A DNA stretch of 64,000 nt. Origin: Methanofollis liminatans DSM 4140. GTDB taxonomy: Archaea; Halobacteriota; Methanomicrobia; Methanomicrobiales; Methanofollaceae. Positions 8,949-16,945 of the stretch are shown here, one piece after another. The stretch is taken from assembly GCF_000275865.1 (NCBI RefSeq), contig NZ_CM001555.1, positions 1,285,521 to 1,349,520 on the forward strand, given 5' to 3'. The position numbers were made by a program, and so were the translations under genes. The notes under the pieces were generated by a model that did not search any database, was not told the origin of the DNA, and was given only the letters and a program-made list of their open reading frames with translations. Positions within the stretch are counted from its first letter, which is position 1; every line of letters begins with the position of its first letter.

Positions 8949-9377
8949 CTATTCCCTCAGATACTTTCCGCCGACCGGAACAAACCGGTCAGGTTTCTGT
9001 ATTGTTTTATAGTGGCGGATCGCTTCGAGTTCTAGGGCAATCCAGGCTTTCTTTTTACCATCCCCCTTCCTGACCCGAACGCCCTGCCAGCGCTCTTGGT
9101 TTTGGACGTAGGCCTTCACCTCCTCCTGCGTCAGGAAGATCGCGTCGCCAAAGGTTTCAAAGAAGGTGAGAGGATCGTCGGTGATGATGACCCCCTTTAT
9201 CCTTGCCTCGCCGACATAGCCGGTGTCCTCGTGGGACTGGTAGAAGACCAACTTCATGCCGGGTTTGAGTTCCTTGAAGACGGTGGCCGGTTTGATGAAG
9301 ACGGTCTTGCCCTCGTCGAAGAAGCGGGTCATGTAGGTTTTTGGTATGGGGAAGGTGACGCCAGTGATCGCTGTCAT
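8949..9377 (-). CDS. DUF365 family protein (PUA/ASCH-like fold)
   Basis: 142 aa. The sequence has the marks of archaeal DUF365: FPIPKTYMTRFFDEGKTVFI, then FVYKPGMKLVFYQS-type strands (here KPGMKLVFYQSHEDTGYVGE). The family is predicted to have a PUA-related beta barrel, a fold used to read modified bases or RNA. It lies between the nuclease and TBP genes on the same strand, with a 65-base gap on the nuclease side. Two PUA-fold genes (this and EVE) next to BREX suggest base recognition, but no function is established. Confidence 0.7.
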   Translation of the reverse strand: MTAITGVTFPIPKTYMTRFFDEGKTVFIKPATVFKELKPGMKLVFYQSHEDTGYVGEARIKGVIITDDPLTFFETFGDAIFLTQEEVKAYVQNQERWQGVRVRKGDGKKKAWIALELEAIRHYKTIQKPDRFVPVGGKYLRE

Positions 9378-9442
9378 ATGCTCTCTCTTTTCCTGCTTAT
9401 TGAGATAAATGTGGTGTTTGTCGGGGCGGGATGTTCCAGCCC

Positions 9443-10357
9443 TCAGTTTTCCTCATAACTCCGCAAGATGAGGGGCCTGGCCCTCTCCAGGTCGTCATCA
9501 GACCGGATCACAATCTCCAGGTCGCCGGTTCCCCAGTGACCGATCTTCCTCACGTCGCGGGTGAATCCTTCTTCGAGGGCAACCGTGTCGGGGTCGAGGC
9601 GGAGGTAGAGGAGCATGAGGCCGGACTGTGGGCGTATCTCGACACTGGTGAAGTTTTTGATCCGCCGAAAGGCCGCATACAGTTTGGTGACCTTCACCTG
9701 GACGTCGTCGCCAAGGGCGAGGCAGAACGCCTTGAGGGCTTCGTAGCGGTCGTGCAGATCGGTGTCTGAGAAGGCAAGCGATTCGCTGAAGGTCTTCGCC
9801 GCCGATTTTTTGCCGGGAGAGGAGGGTGCAGGGGCGGCGGTGTCGCCGTTTTGGGACGTTACGTTCACCAGGTCGAGAAGGAGGAGGGAACGGTCGAACT
9901 GTCGGTAGCGGATCAACTCTACGTTCCGGTTGATCTGCTGGACGGCGTAGATGTCATATTTCGTGAAGTCGCCAGCGATGCAGAGGAGCCTTGGCCCAGA
10001 CCAGTCGATAATCTCGTCGGCCCTCGTGCCAATTTTTTTGAGGTAGAGGAGTTCGAACTCGGCCTTGTGGTCGAGGAGCCAGTCGAGGTAGTAGAGCCCC
10101 TGGTTGATGACGTTCTCGTTGAGCGCCCGCTTGTATTCGATGATGACCGGGAAACCGTTCTCGTCGATGCCGAGTGTGTCGATCCGGCCGCCGTGGGTTT
10201 TGCCGGTGACGTATTCGCTGGCCAGGAAGGTGACGCCCAGGAGGGGTTCGAGGTTCTGCTCCATGTAGGTCTGGAGGGATTTTTCCAGGGCGACGGAGGT
10301 TCCTTTGAGTTCTTCTGCCTGCGGGCCATCGATGCGGAAGATGCGGATGTCGCCCAT
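9443..10357 (-). CDS. NucS-like PD-(D/E)XK nuclease with C-terminal DUF5655 domain
   Basis: 304 aa. The N-terminal part carries a PD-(D/E)XK core in the NucS/RecB-like arrangement: GGRIDTLGID followed by PVIIEYKR (Asp, then Glu-x-Lys), around residues 57-78. After a Ser/Ala/Pro linker (about residues 180-195) comes a compact C-terminal domain with CLALGDDVQVKVTKLYAAF, matching DUF5655. Predicted single-strand or branched-DNA endonuclease. It follows the EVE gene with only four bases between them, so they are probably translated from one message. Confidence 0.75.
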   Translation of the reverse strand: MGDIRIFRIDGPQAEELKGTSVALEKSLQTYMEQNLEPLLGVTFLASEYVTGKTHGGRIDTLGIDENGFPVIIEYKRALNENVINQGLYYLDWLLDHKAEFELLYLKKIGTRADEIIDWSGPRLLCIAGDFTKYDIYAVQQINRNVELIRYRQFDRSLLLLDLVNVTSQNGDTAAPAPSSPGKKSAAKTFSESLAFSDTDLHDRYEALKAFCLALGDDVQVKVTKLYAAFRRIKNFTSVEIRPQSGLMLLYLRLDPDTVALEEGFTRDVRKIGHWGTGDLEIVIRSDDDLERARPLILRSYEEN

Positions 10358-10361
10358 CTGA

Positions 10362-10814
10362 TCAGTCCCTGTGGGTCTCTGCTGCCTTCATAATATATTC
10401 ATAATCCTCTTTTGGGATCTCCCGCATCGCAACCCTGATGTGACCGGTCCACATGGTCTTATTTTTGATAAACATCAGTCTGGGTATCAGGGGCTTGAAT
10501 TCGACGGGCTCGGTGAAGATTTTGATGGGCTGGAGTTTGACTCGGTAGGGGAAGATCTCGTCGCCCATGCTTTCTGGCGTGATAAAGACGGGCTTGTGGT
10601 CTTCGTACCCCTCCGAGACGATCTCATAGGCTCCCACAACTGCTGAGGGAAGGACCGTATCCCCCTCCTTTTTCTGAGCGACATAGATGACGATCGCATC
10701 GCCGATCTTTACGCGCTGGATGATCGCTTTGTTCCGTTTTGGTATCCCCCAGATGTTCTTTTTCCGGATTATCTCCCAGTTGTCGCGGTTGGAAGAGGCG
10801 AACCAGTAGGTCAT
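10362..10814 (-). CDS. EVE-domain protein (PUA superfamily, predicted modified-base reader)
   Basis: 150 aa. It begins MTYWFASSNRDNWEIIRKKN and contains GDAIVIYVAQ and PRLMFIKNK, the hallmarks of an EVE domain. EVE proteins are predicted to bind modified nucleotides and are frequent in defence islands, often fused to nucleases such as McrB-type motors. Here it is separate but immediately precedes a nuclease gene, so a reader-plus-cutter pair is plausible (inference). It starts 39 bases after brxL on the same strand. Confidence 0.8.
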   Translation of the reverse strand: MTYWFASSNRDNWEIIRKKNIWGIPKRNKAIIQRVKIGDAIVIYVAQKKEGDTVLPSAVVGAYEIVSEGYEDHKPVFITPESMGDEIFPYRVKLQPIKIFTEPVEFKPLIPRLMFIKNKTMWTGHIRVAMREIPKEDYEYIMKAAETHRD

Positions 10815-10853
10815 GATTGATTCATATGCAGAACATGAAGAAAAATAGTGGTG

Positions 10854-12935
10854 TTATGTTTCGCTGATCGCCTTGAATGCCGCCTGCATCGGATCGGAAT
10901 AGAACTCCACCCGAATTTTATCCAGCAGTTCCGGAGGTATGTTCCCGAAGTCGGCGGCATTGATCGTCGGGATGACGACCCTCTTTGCCCCGGCATCCAT
11001 GGCGACTCTCATCCTATCGCCGAGATACTCGACTCTGGCAAGTATGCCATGGAGCGTCATCTCCCCGAGGATGATCAGTCCGCCTCCCAGGGGTTTGTTT
11101 ACGATGGCCGAGAGGATGGCCACATAGAATGCAACCCCCATGTCTTCTGCTTCTTTTGCATGTCCCGGGCTCATGACTTGAATGTTCAGATCATAGCTGC
11201 CGATATCCTGTTCAAGCCCCAGTTTCTTACAGTTGAGTCTGAGATAGTTGTACGCCATCTGTACGGACTCTTTCAGTGCCTTGGAGGTCAACCCGACCAC
11301 CCGGAGTCGTCCTGATCCAGGGATGGCTGCGACCTGTATTCTAAAGAGCATCACCCTCCCGAGGGTCGGGTCCCACCCGATGCTGAAGACGTCTCCTGGA
11401 GCGAGGGGGCCATCGGGTATCAGTTTTGTCACCCCCATCTCGGAGCACTCGGCGATATACTCTTCCCCGGTTTCTTTGTCCAGATACGAGAGGTTCACCC
11501 GCGAAAACTCGATCGGGTTCATCCGCTTCAACTGTTCTTTGACTCTCCTCCTCATTTCAAGGCCGGTGCTCACGTACTCAGCCATCTCTTCCTTTGAGCA
11601 GGTGCCGTCCGGGTGGAGGAGTTTCATGAGGCCGGATACGGTCCGGACAACTGCCTTTCTGTCGCGCTGGCCGACATGGTTCCCGAATGAGAAGAATTCG
11701 TCATAGGTATCGGTATAGTTCAGGGGGCGGAGGCCGTTGTGGAAGATCTCGGCCATATAGTCGGCGACAAAACCCATGTGCTGGGTGAAATGGTCGGGTT
11801 TGAGTTTCAACATCTCCCACCCGGGAAGATAGGCGTGCCATCGGTCATGGAACGCCGTGTCGTTCCTGATCGTCTCTGGCAGGGGGGAGAAGAGGTGCGA
11901 TGTCCTGGCAATCGATTCGACGTCCCCGTCGATGTTGCCATTGAAGACGATGCCTGCTTCGGCGGAGAGGGTTCCTTTGTCGTCGCCGCGTGAGAATGAA
12001 CCCTGTTCCATGTAGCCCTTGAACATCTGCTTGTTTGTCTCGTTCTTGAAGTGCGATCCTGCCACTTCGTCGAATGCCACCAGATCGTTCTTGAGCACCA
12101 GGCCGGGTTTGTCTTTCCGGTTTTTCCATCCGAAGAGGTCAGGCACCGAGCCCTGGCCTCCGGATAATAGAATGGCATAGGGGGAGATTTCACGATATAC
12201 AAAGGATTTTCCTGTTTCACGGGGTCCCAGTTCGATGAGGTTGTAATTTTTCTCGACCATGGGGATGAGCCTGAGAAGGATGAGCAGTTTCACCCGCCAT
12301 GTAAGGTCGGGATGCGTTGGTTCGTATCCTATCGACCTCAGCAGGATGTCCACCCATTCCTCCCGCGTGAACTGGCGGCGGGCCTCGATCCATTCGTCCA
12401 TTCTGGCGCTGGCGATCTGGATGGGTTTCATGTTGGCGATGACGAAGGGACGGGTGACATTGCCGTGCACGATGTTTTCGTCATAGACGAGTTCGATGTT
12501 GGACCAGACGCCGCCGGTCAGCACACGCTCATATTTCTCGACGAAATCTTCTTCGATGTGTACCTTGTCAAGACCCGAGGTCGCAAGGTGTGCCCAGTAC
12601 TTCCCTCCCTGGTCTTTTTCATCGAATGTGACCGTCACCAGGTCGATGATCTTCATCGATCCCGATCTCTTCAGCCGCGCCTTGATCAGTTCTCCCTGGT
12701 CGGCCCTGACGACCCGTTCAGCAATGGCGCCTTTGACGAGCTGGAGACCTTCGTTGACTCCTTTCTCATCTGTTGTGGAACAGTATTTTCCCAGGAGGTA
12801 CTCCAGGACGTACACGGGGATGGAAAAGCCCACTTTTAATTTGTGGACGAGATCCTTTCTGACGACCCTGCCGGGGAATGCGGCGACGAGTTTCCTGTCG
12901 AGATCGTCGAGTTCGAAGTGTTCACCAGAATTCAT
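10854..12935 (-). CDS. brxL: BREX type 1 Lon-like protein BrxL
   Basis: 693 aa. An N-terminal domain precedes an AAA+ core with Walker A GPRETGKS (about residues 236-243) and Walker B LVAFDEVAG (about 283). The last 200 residues have the Lon fold, visible in GEMTLHGILARVEYLGDRM and AGAKRVVIPT. The protease dyad is absent: the Lon serine motif (PSAG) reads EDMG and the GGLKEK lysine motif reads EYLGDR. It is therefore expected to act as a DNA-engaging AAA+ machine rather than a protease, in line with BrxL studies. It overlaps the pglZ end by 14 bases and marks this BREX as type 1. Confidence 0.9.
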   Translation of the reverse strand: MNSGEHFELDDLDRKLVAAFPGRVVRKDLVHKLKVGFSIPVYVLEYLLGKYCSTTDEKGVNEGLQLVKGAIAERVVRADQGELIKARLKRSGSMKIIDLVTVTFDEKDQGGKYWAHLATSGLDKVHIEEDFVEKYERVLTGGVWSNIELVYDENIVHGNVTRPFVIANMKPIQIASARMDEWIEARRQFTREEWVDILLRSIGYEPTHPDLTWRVKLLILLRLIPMVEKNYNLIELGPRETGKSFVYREISPYAILLSGGQGSVPDLFGWKNRKDKPGLVLKNDLVAFDEVAGSHFKNETNKQMFKGYMEQGSFSRGDDKGTLSAEAGIVFNGNIDGDVESIARTSHLFSPLPETIRNDTAFHDRWHAYLPGWEMLKLKPDHFTQHMGFVADYMAEIFHNGLRPLNYTDTYDEFFSFGNHVGQRDRKAVVRTVSGLMKLLHPDGTCSKEEMAEYVSTGLEMRRRVKEQLKRMNPIEFSRVNLSYLDKETGEEYIAECSEMGVTKLIPDGPLAPGDVFSIGWDPTLGRVMLFRIQVAAIPGSGRLRVVGLTSKALKESVQMAYNYLRLNCKKLGLEQDIGSYDLNIQVMSPGHAKEAEDMGVAFYVAILSAIVNKPLGGGLIILGEMTLHGILARVEYLGDRMRVAMDAGAKRVVIPTINAADFGNIPPELLDKIRVEFYSDPMQAAFKAISET

Positions 12936-15417
12936 CTATTTCCACCTTGAGTTCAACCTCTTCTCTGGCCAGTATTTCTTCGTCGTCCGCATCCTGTACG
13001 ACCACAACGAGTTTCGATCCAAAGGGGGGTGCAGATGAGGCATCTACCCGAGAGAGCGCGATTGTCTGGGCCCCGCCGGCGGGTTCGATGGTCACAGCGT
13101 TATCATGGCGGAAAATAACCTTTCCGGTTTGGAGGTCTTTGATTTTCACCAGCACTTTCCGCGATAGCAGATTGGAGTCGGCGCCGATGAGTTTCTGCTG
13201 GCCTCCTGCCCCTGGCTCGACCTGTACCCTCGGCATTTCGCTTGTGATCTGTCCGACCGGTTTGAGGACGGCGTTCACCTTCTTTGCCTTCTGGGGCCAG
13301 TGGACCAGGACGACGGGGATGATGAGTTCCTGCAGGGTTGCTCCGCCGTGGAAGAAGCCGAGGCCCCCGTATGTCTTGAAGGCGTTGATGCTTCTCGGGA
13401 CCATGGCGTTCAGGTCGGAGGAGGGGACAGGGAGGGCGAGGGCGGTCTTATGGGAGAGGGCCCGGCCCACCACGGCGCGGCGTGATGTCCAGAGGCGTTC
13501 TCCTTCTGGTTTGCTCTCTTCGATCTCGTCGGGTTCGGGTTGCCAGTGGAAGAATCCGTGGTCGGTGACGATGATGATCTGTGAGTAGCCGGCATCCCTG
13601 AGTTTTCGAAGGGCGGTTGTGTAGCGGTCGAGGCTGTCCCCGGCGCCGTCCAGTTTGAGGTTTCCGTCATGGCCGGCGGTGTCGAACTCTGCGCCTTCGA
13701 CGACAAGAAGCGGCGATGAGGAGGTTGCCTTCTTCATCTTCCTGCCGTCGATGATCTCTTCGATGGAGAGGAATGTGGTGACGCCCATGGCGTCCCTGAA
13801 CCAGTTCCGCCATTGTTCGGCAATGGCGAGGTTGCCTGATTCTCCTGCGGTGACAGAGAAGGTTTTCTGGTCTGGAGAGAGGTCCACGCGGAGCGTGCGG
13901 GAGTCGACCGGGAGGGCGAAGGGTTTTCCGATGGGGGTGATGCTGGGCACCGGCGCCCGTGCGATTGCGACCTCTGCCCGTTGTTCGGGTTCGCCTTCGT
14001 TGATCTTTTCGGCGAGCCGGTGGCCGAGATCGAGGCGGAAGGCGTCGAGGAAGATGTAGGCTGTTCTGGAGGGGTTGCCGTCCAGGATGGAGAGGGCACG
14101 TTCTCCTGCTGTCGGGAGGGCTGCAAGGGCGGTCTGGTCGATTTCGAGGAGGTCTGAGAACGTTCTGCCGATGCGGTCGATGGTTCTGAGGTAGTGGCGC
14201 CTGAGCGATCCCCTGACGGTCCTGAGCACCTCGGGGAGGGAGGGGGTTTCGGTGAAGAGGATTTCTCCGGCCACGTCCAGGGTCCAGCCGCCGCCGGCGT
14301 ACCATGCGATGGCGTCGCCGGCGCGGGTCCAGGTCTTTTCGACGCCTGCGTGCATGACGAGGGGGTGGGCGACGCCGGCGAGTGAGGAGAGGTGCCGCCA
14401 GCCGACGCTGTCGGTGGCAATGCTCCCCCAGAAGCGGGCTTCGCGCTCCTGGAAGGTGGGGAGGGCGCTGTCAAGTTCTTTTGCGAGGGCCTCGACGTCG
14501 CCGATCGCGGTGAGGCGGTCCAGGTATTTTTTGAGGATGGCCTCTTCGACGGCCCGCGAACCTGCCGATGCAGGGGGCGTTGCGAGCCTTTCAGCCCAGG
14601 GGCCGAGGGAGGTGATGGCGTCCGCCTTCTTTACGGCACGCTCGAAGGAGGGGATATAGGTGATGTTCTCCTCCCACTGCCTGAGCAGGGCGAGGGCGTG
14701 TTCGCGCGGCAGGCCCGGCGGGATGATGCGGTTCTTTTCCGCCGGGGGTGAGTGGGGGGAGGCCTCGGCGGCCTCGGTGCAGAGGAGGACGGCGGTCGCC
14801 TCCCGTCGCCAGGTCTCCTCGTCCATCTGTTCGGGGTCGGGGAGGCCGAAGTCCTCTCTGGCGCGGCGGGCGAAGATCTCGAACCTGCTCTCTGACCTGA
14901 GCCGGTCGAATTCGCCGGTGCTGCCGGCGAGGACGTCCAGGATCTTCCGGTCGTTGACGAGTTCGCCTTTTGCCGAGCCGGCGGTGAAGTCTTTCCAGTC
15001 GGCCCGCGGGCTGTCGAACCGCTCGTTGACGTAGGCGGGGAGGAGGGGGATGAGTTCTTCCTCCCGGTCGCCGGGGATCTGCACCCCGTAGTCACGGAGG
15101 GCGGAGACCAGGCGGGTCTCCCAGACATGGTCGGCCTCGGGCTCGAAGACCCTGAACCAGGTGATCTCCTCCTCGGAGCGGGGAAGCCAGACGATCCGGC
15201 TCGTTCTCGGCCGGGTTGCGAAGCGGTTTCTGAGGGCGAGTTCGTGCTCGTCGGGGTCGGCCCAGAGTTCCAGGCCGTCGGCTTCGGCGGTCTTCTTCAG
15301 GAGGTCGAGCCATTCCCGGCGGGGGTCGCACCAGAGGATCCAGCCGTTGTGCTTCTGGAGGTGGGGGCGGATCCTGGAGGTGAGCCAGGCGTGGAAACTG
15401 GTGGGGGGTTCGGTCAT
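12922..15417 (-). CDS. pglZ: BREX phosphatase-fold protein PglZ
   Basis: 831 aa, the signature BREX protein of the alkaline phosphatase superfamily. The PglZ domain shows metal-site strands AYIFLDAFRLDLGHRL (about residues 450-465) and IIIVTDHGFFHW (about 613-624). PglZ is essential for BREX exclusion; its exact substrate is unsettled. A good ribosome site (AGGAGGAGAG) lies just before the ATG, between it and the dNTPase stop 12 bases upstream. The gene is separated from pglX by three genes not part of canonical BREX. Confidence 0.92.
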   Translation of the reverse strand: MTEPPTSFHAWLTSRIRPHLQKHNGWILWCDPRREWLDLLKKTAEADGLELWADPDEHELALRNRFATRPRTSRIVWLPRSEEEITWFRVFEPEADHVWETRLVSALRDYGVQIPGDREEELIPLLPAYVNERFDSPRADWKDFTAGSAKGELVNDRKILDVLAGSTGEFDRLRSESRFEIFARRAREDFGLPDPEQMDEETWRREATAVLLCTEAAEASPHSPPAEKNRIIPPGLPREHALALLRQWEENITYIPSFERAVKKADAITSLGPWAERLATPPASAGSRAVEEAILKKYLDRLTAIGDVEALAKELDSALPTFQEREARFWGSIATDSVGWRHLSSLAGVAHPLVMHAGVEKTWTRAGDAIAWYAGGGWTLDVAGEILFTETPSLPEVLRTVRGSLRRHYLRTIDRIGRTFSDLLEIDQTALAALPTAGERALSILDGNPSRTAYIFLDAFRLDLGHRLAEKINEGEPEQRAEVAIARAPVPSITPIGKPFALPVDSRTLRVDLSPDQKTFSVTAGESGNLAIAEQWRNWFRDAMGVTTFLSIEEIIDGRKMKKATSSSPLLVVEGAEFDTAGHDGNLKLDGAGDSLDRYTTALRKLRDAGYSQIIIVTDHGFFHWQPEPDEIEESKPEGERLWTSRRAVVGRALSHKTALALPVPSSDLNAMVPRSINAFKTYGGLGFFHGGATLQELIIPVVLVHWPQKAKKVNAVLKPVGQITSEMPRVQVEPGAGGQQKLIGADSNLLSRKVLVKIKDLQTGKVIFRHDNAVTIEPAGGAQTIALSRVDASSAPPFGSKLVVVVQDADDEEILAREEVELKVEIDEFW

Positions 15418-15429
15418 TCTCTCTCCTCC

Positions 15430-16842
15430 TTAAGCACCTGTATCCTCTTCAAGGTACAGTTTCTTGTACTCGGTGAAGGCATAGAGATCGGTCATCGATG
15501 CGATATAGTCGCTTAATACACGCAAGAATTTCGGGTCTGATATTATTTTATGCCGGCATTCTTCGAATTCCCGGTCATTGAGATATCTGATCGTTTCATG
15601 GTGGAGGTCCAGGTTTTTCAGATATTTTTTTACCTCCGGGACTTCACAGACCGCCGTGTACTTCTTCAAGACGCTGTCGGGCAGCTGTTTCGGGTTGGTC
15701 AGATATGCCTTGATGATCTGGCGCAGGATAAACTTGGCTTTCCCATTTTCACGGTGAATTTTGTAGTTGTTAATGATAAACCGTTCCTGCAGATCTTTGA
15801 GCCGTGCGAATAAAATATTCTTTTCAAGAATTGTTTCACTGGCGAGATCTTCTGTGATCGGATAATATTCTGGTTCTGGATATGGGAGTTTCGCTTTCCT
15901 TTTTAAATAATTCTCCATGTTTTGTTTTATTGTTTCGACGGACTCAATAACGATAAGACTAATAATCCAGCTGGTAAATTCTTTGAAATAGTGCGTGTCA
16001 ATCCAGGGTTTGCAATGGTCTGATTTTTTGATGAAGGGTTGGTCTTCAATTCCTTTCAAGAGACCTTGATCAATTAACTCACCGATGAGTTCCAGAATCA
16101 GTTTTTTGCTATTATAGTCTCCTTCAATCGCGTCCTCGATGTCATGGCAGACCTGCGCAATTTCATCGGACAGACTGATAATCTGCCCCTCTATCGAAGC
16201 GGAGAATGGTTGCTCGAAGTGCAGTTCCGGCAGGTTGGTAATCGTTTCATACTGGATAAAATCTGGTTCTTCCTTAAAGCACAATTTTGAATGTTTTAAG
16301 ATGCCCTCAAGGACGGGATAACTGATGTTCAATCCAGAAAATGAGCAATATCCGTTTTCAACATCCATCAGCACTCTGACGCTCTGGTAGTTGTGCTTGA
16401 ACCCGATGCCAACCTTTTCGGGATCTATGTTGAATTTGTTCAGGACTTTGCGCTCGTCCTGCCCTGTTAAAAGTTCATGGATAACATATTCGCCAATATG
16501 GCCGAAGGGGGTATGGCCGACATCGTGCCCCAGTGCAATCGCCTCGGTGAGGTCTTCGTTCACACCGACCTGACGTGCGATTGTCCGGGCGATCTGCGTT
16601 ACCTCAAGGGTGTGTGTCAGCCGTGTTCTGATGTGCTCATTCATCGTTCCGGTGAAGCAGACCTGCGTCTTGTGCATCAGTCTTCTGAAGGACTTGCAAT
16701 AGAGGATCCTGTCTTTATCATGCTGGAACGGGCTCCGCTCATCCTGAGAATGGAGTGTAGGAAACTCTTTTTTCGGTTCTGTGAACTTCCGTTTCACGCA
16801 CTCAGAGTCGTTCCGGATGGCAAGGGGGTGGAGTTTTGCCAT
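15430..16842 (-). CDS. dGTPase-like HD-domain dNTP triphosphohydrolase inserted in BREX
   Basis: 470 aa. It has the Dgt layout: RSPFQHDKDRILY, FRRLMHKTQV, then the HD motif residues in RTRLTHTLEV (His77) and AIALGHDVGHTPFGH (His106-Asp107), with a later conserved Asp in SDEIAQVCHDIEDA. Such enzymes hydrolyse dNTPs to nucleoside and triphosphate; in bacteria, dGTPase and dCTP deaminase homologues starve phages of dNTPs. Start chosen at the ATG preceded by GGTGATG; a longer start at 16860 is possible. It sits between the zinc-hook ATPase and pglZ, both on the same strand, and is more AT-rich than pglZ. Enzymatic family is clear; the antiviral role is inferred from location. Confidence 0.85.
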   Translation of the reverse strand: MAKLHPLAIRNDSECVKRKFTEPKKEFPTLHSQDERSPFQHDKDRILYCKSFRRLMHKTQVCFTGTMNEHIRTRLTHTLEVTQIARTIARQVGVNEDLTEAIALGHDVGHTPFGHIGEYVIHELLTGQDERKVLNKFNIDPEKVGIGFKHNYQSVRVLMDVENGYCSFSGLNISYPVLEGILKHSKLCFKEEPDFIQYETITNLPELHFEQPFSASIEGQIISLSDEIAQVCHDIEDAIEGDYNSKKLILELIGELIDQGLLKGIEDQPFIKKSDHCKPWIDTHYFKEFTSWIISLIVIESVETIKQNMENYLKRKAKLPYPEPEYYPITEDLASETILEKNILFARLKDLQERFIINNYKIHRENGKAKFILRQIIKAYLTNPKQLPDSVLKKYTAVCEVPEVKKYLKNLDLHHETIRYLNDREFEECRHKIISDPKFLRVLSDYIASMTDLYAFTEYKKLYLEEDTGA

Positions 16843-16945
16843 CGTCATCACCATCCGCACGCAGACTGCTCTTTTTTCATGAATTTGCTGTTGTTCATTT
16901 GTGGTCTCTTCAGATTTTTGATATCGTAATAACTAGTGGCATCCA

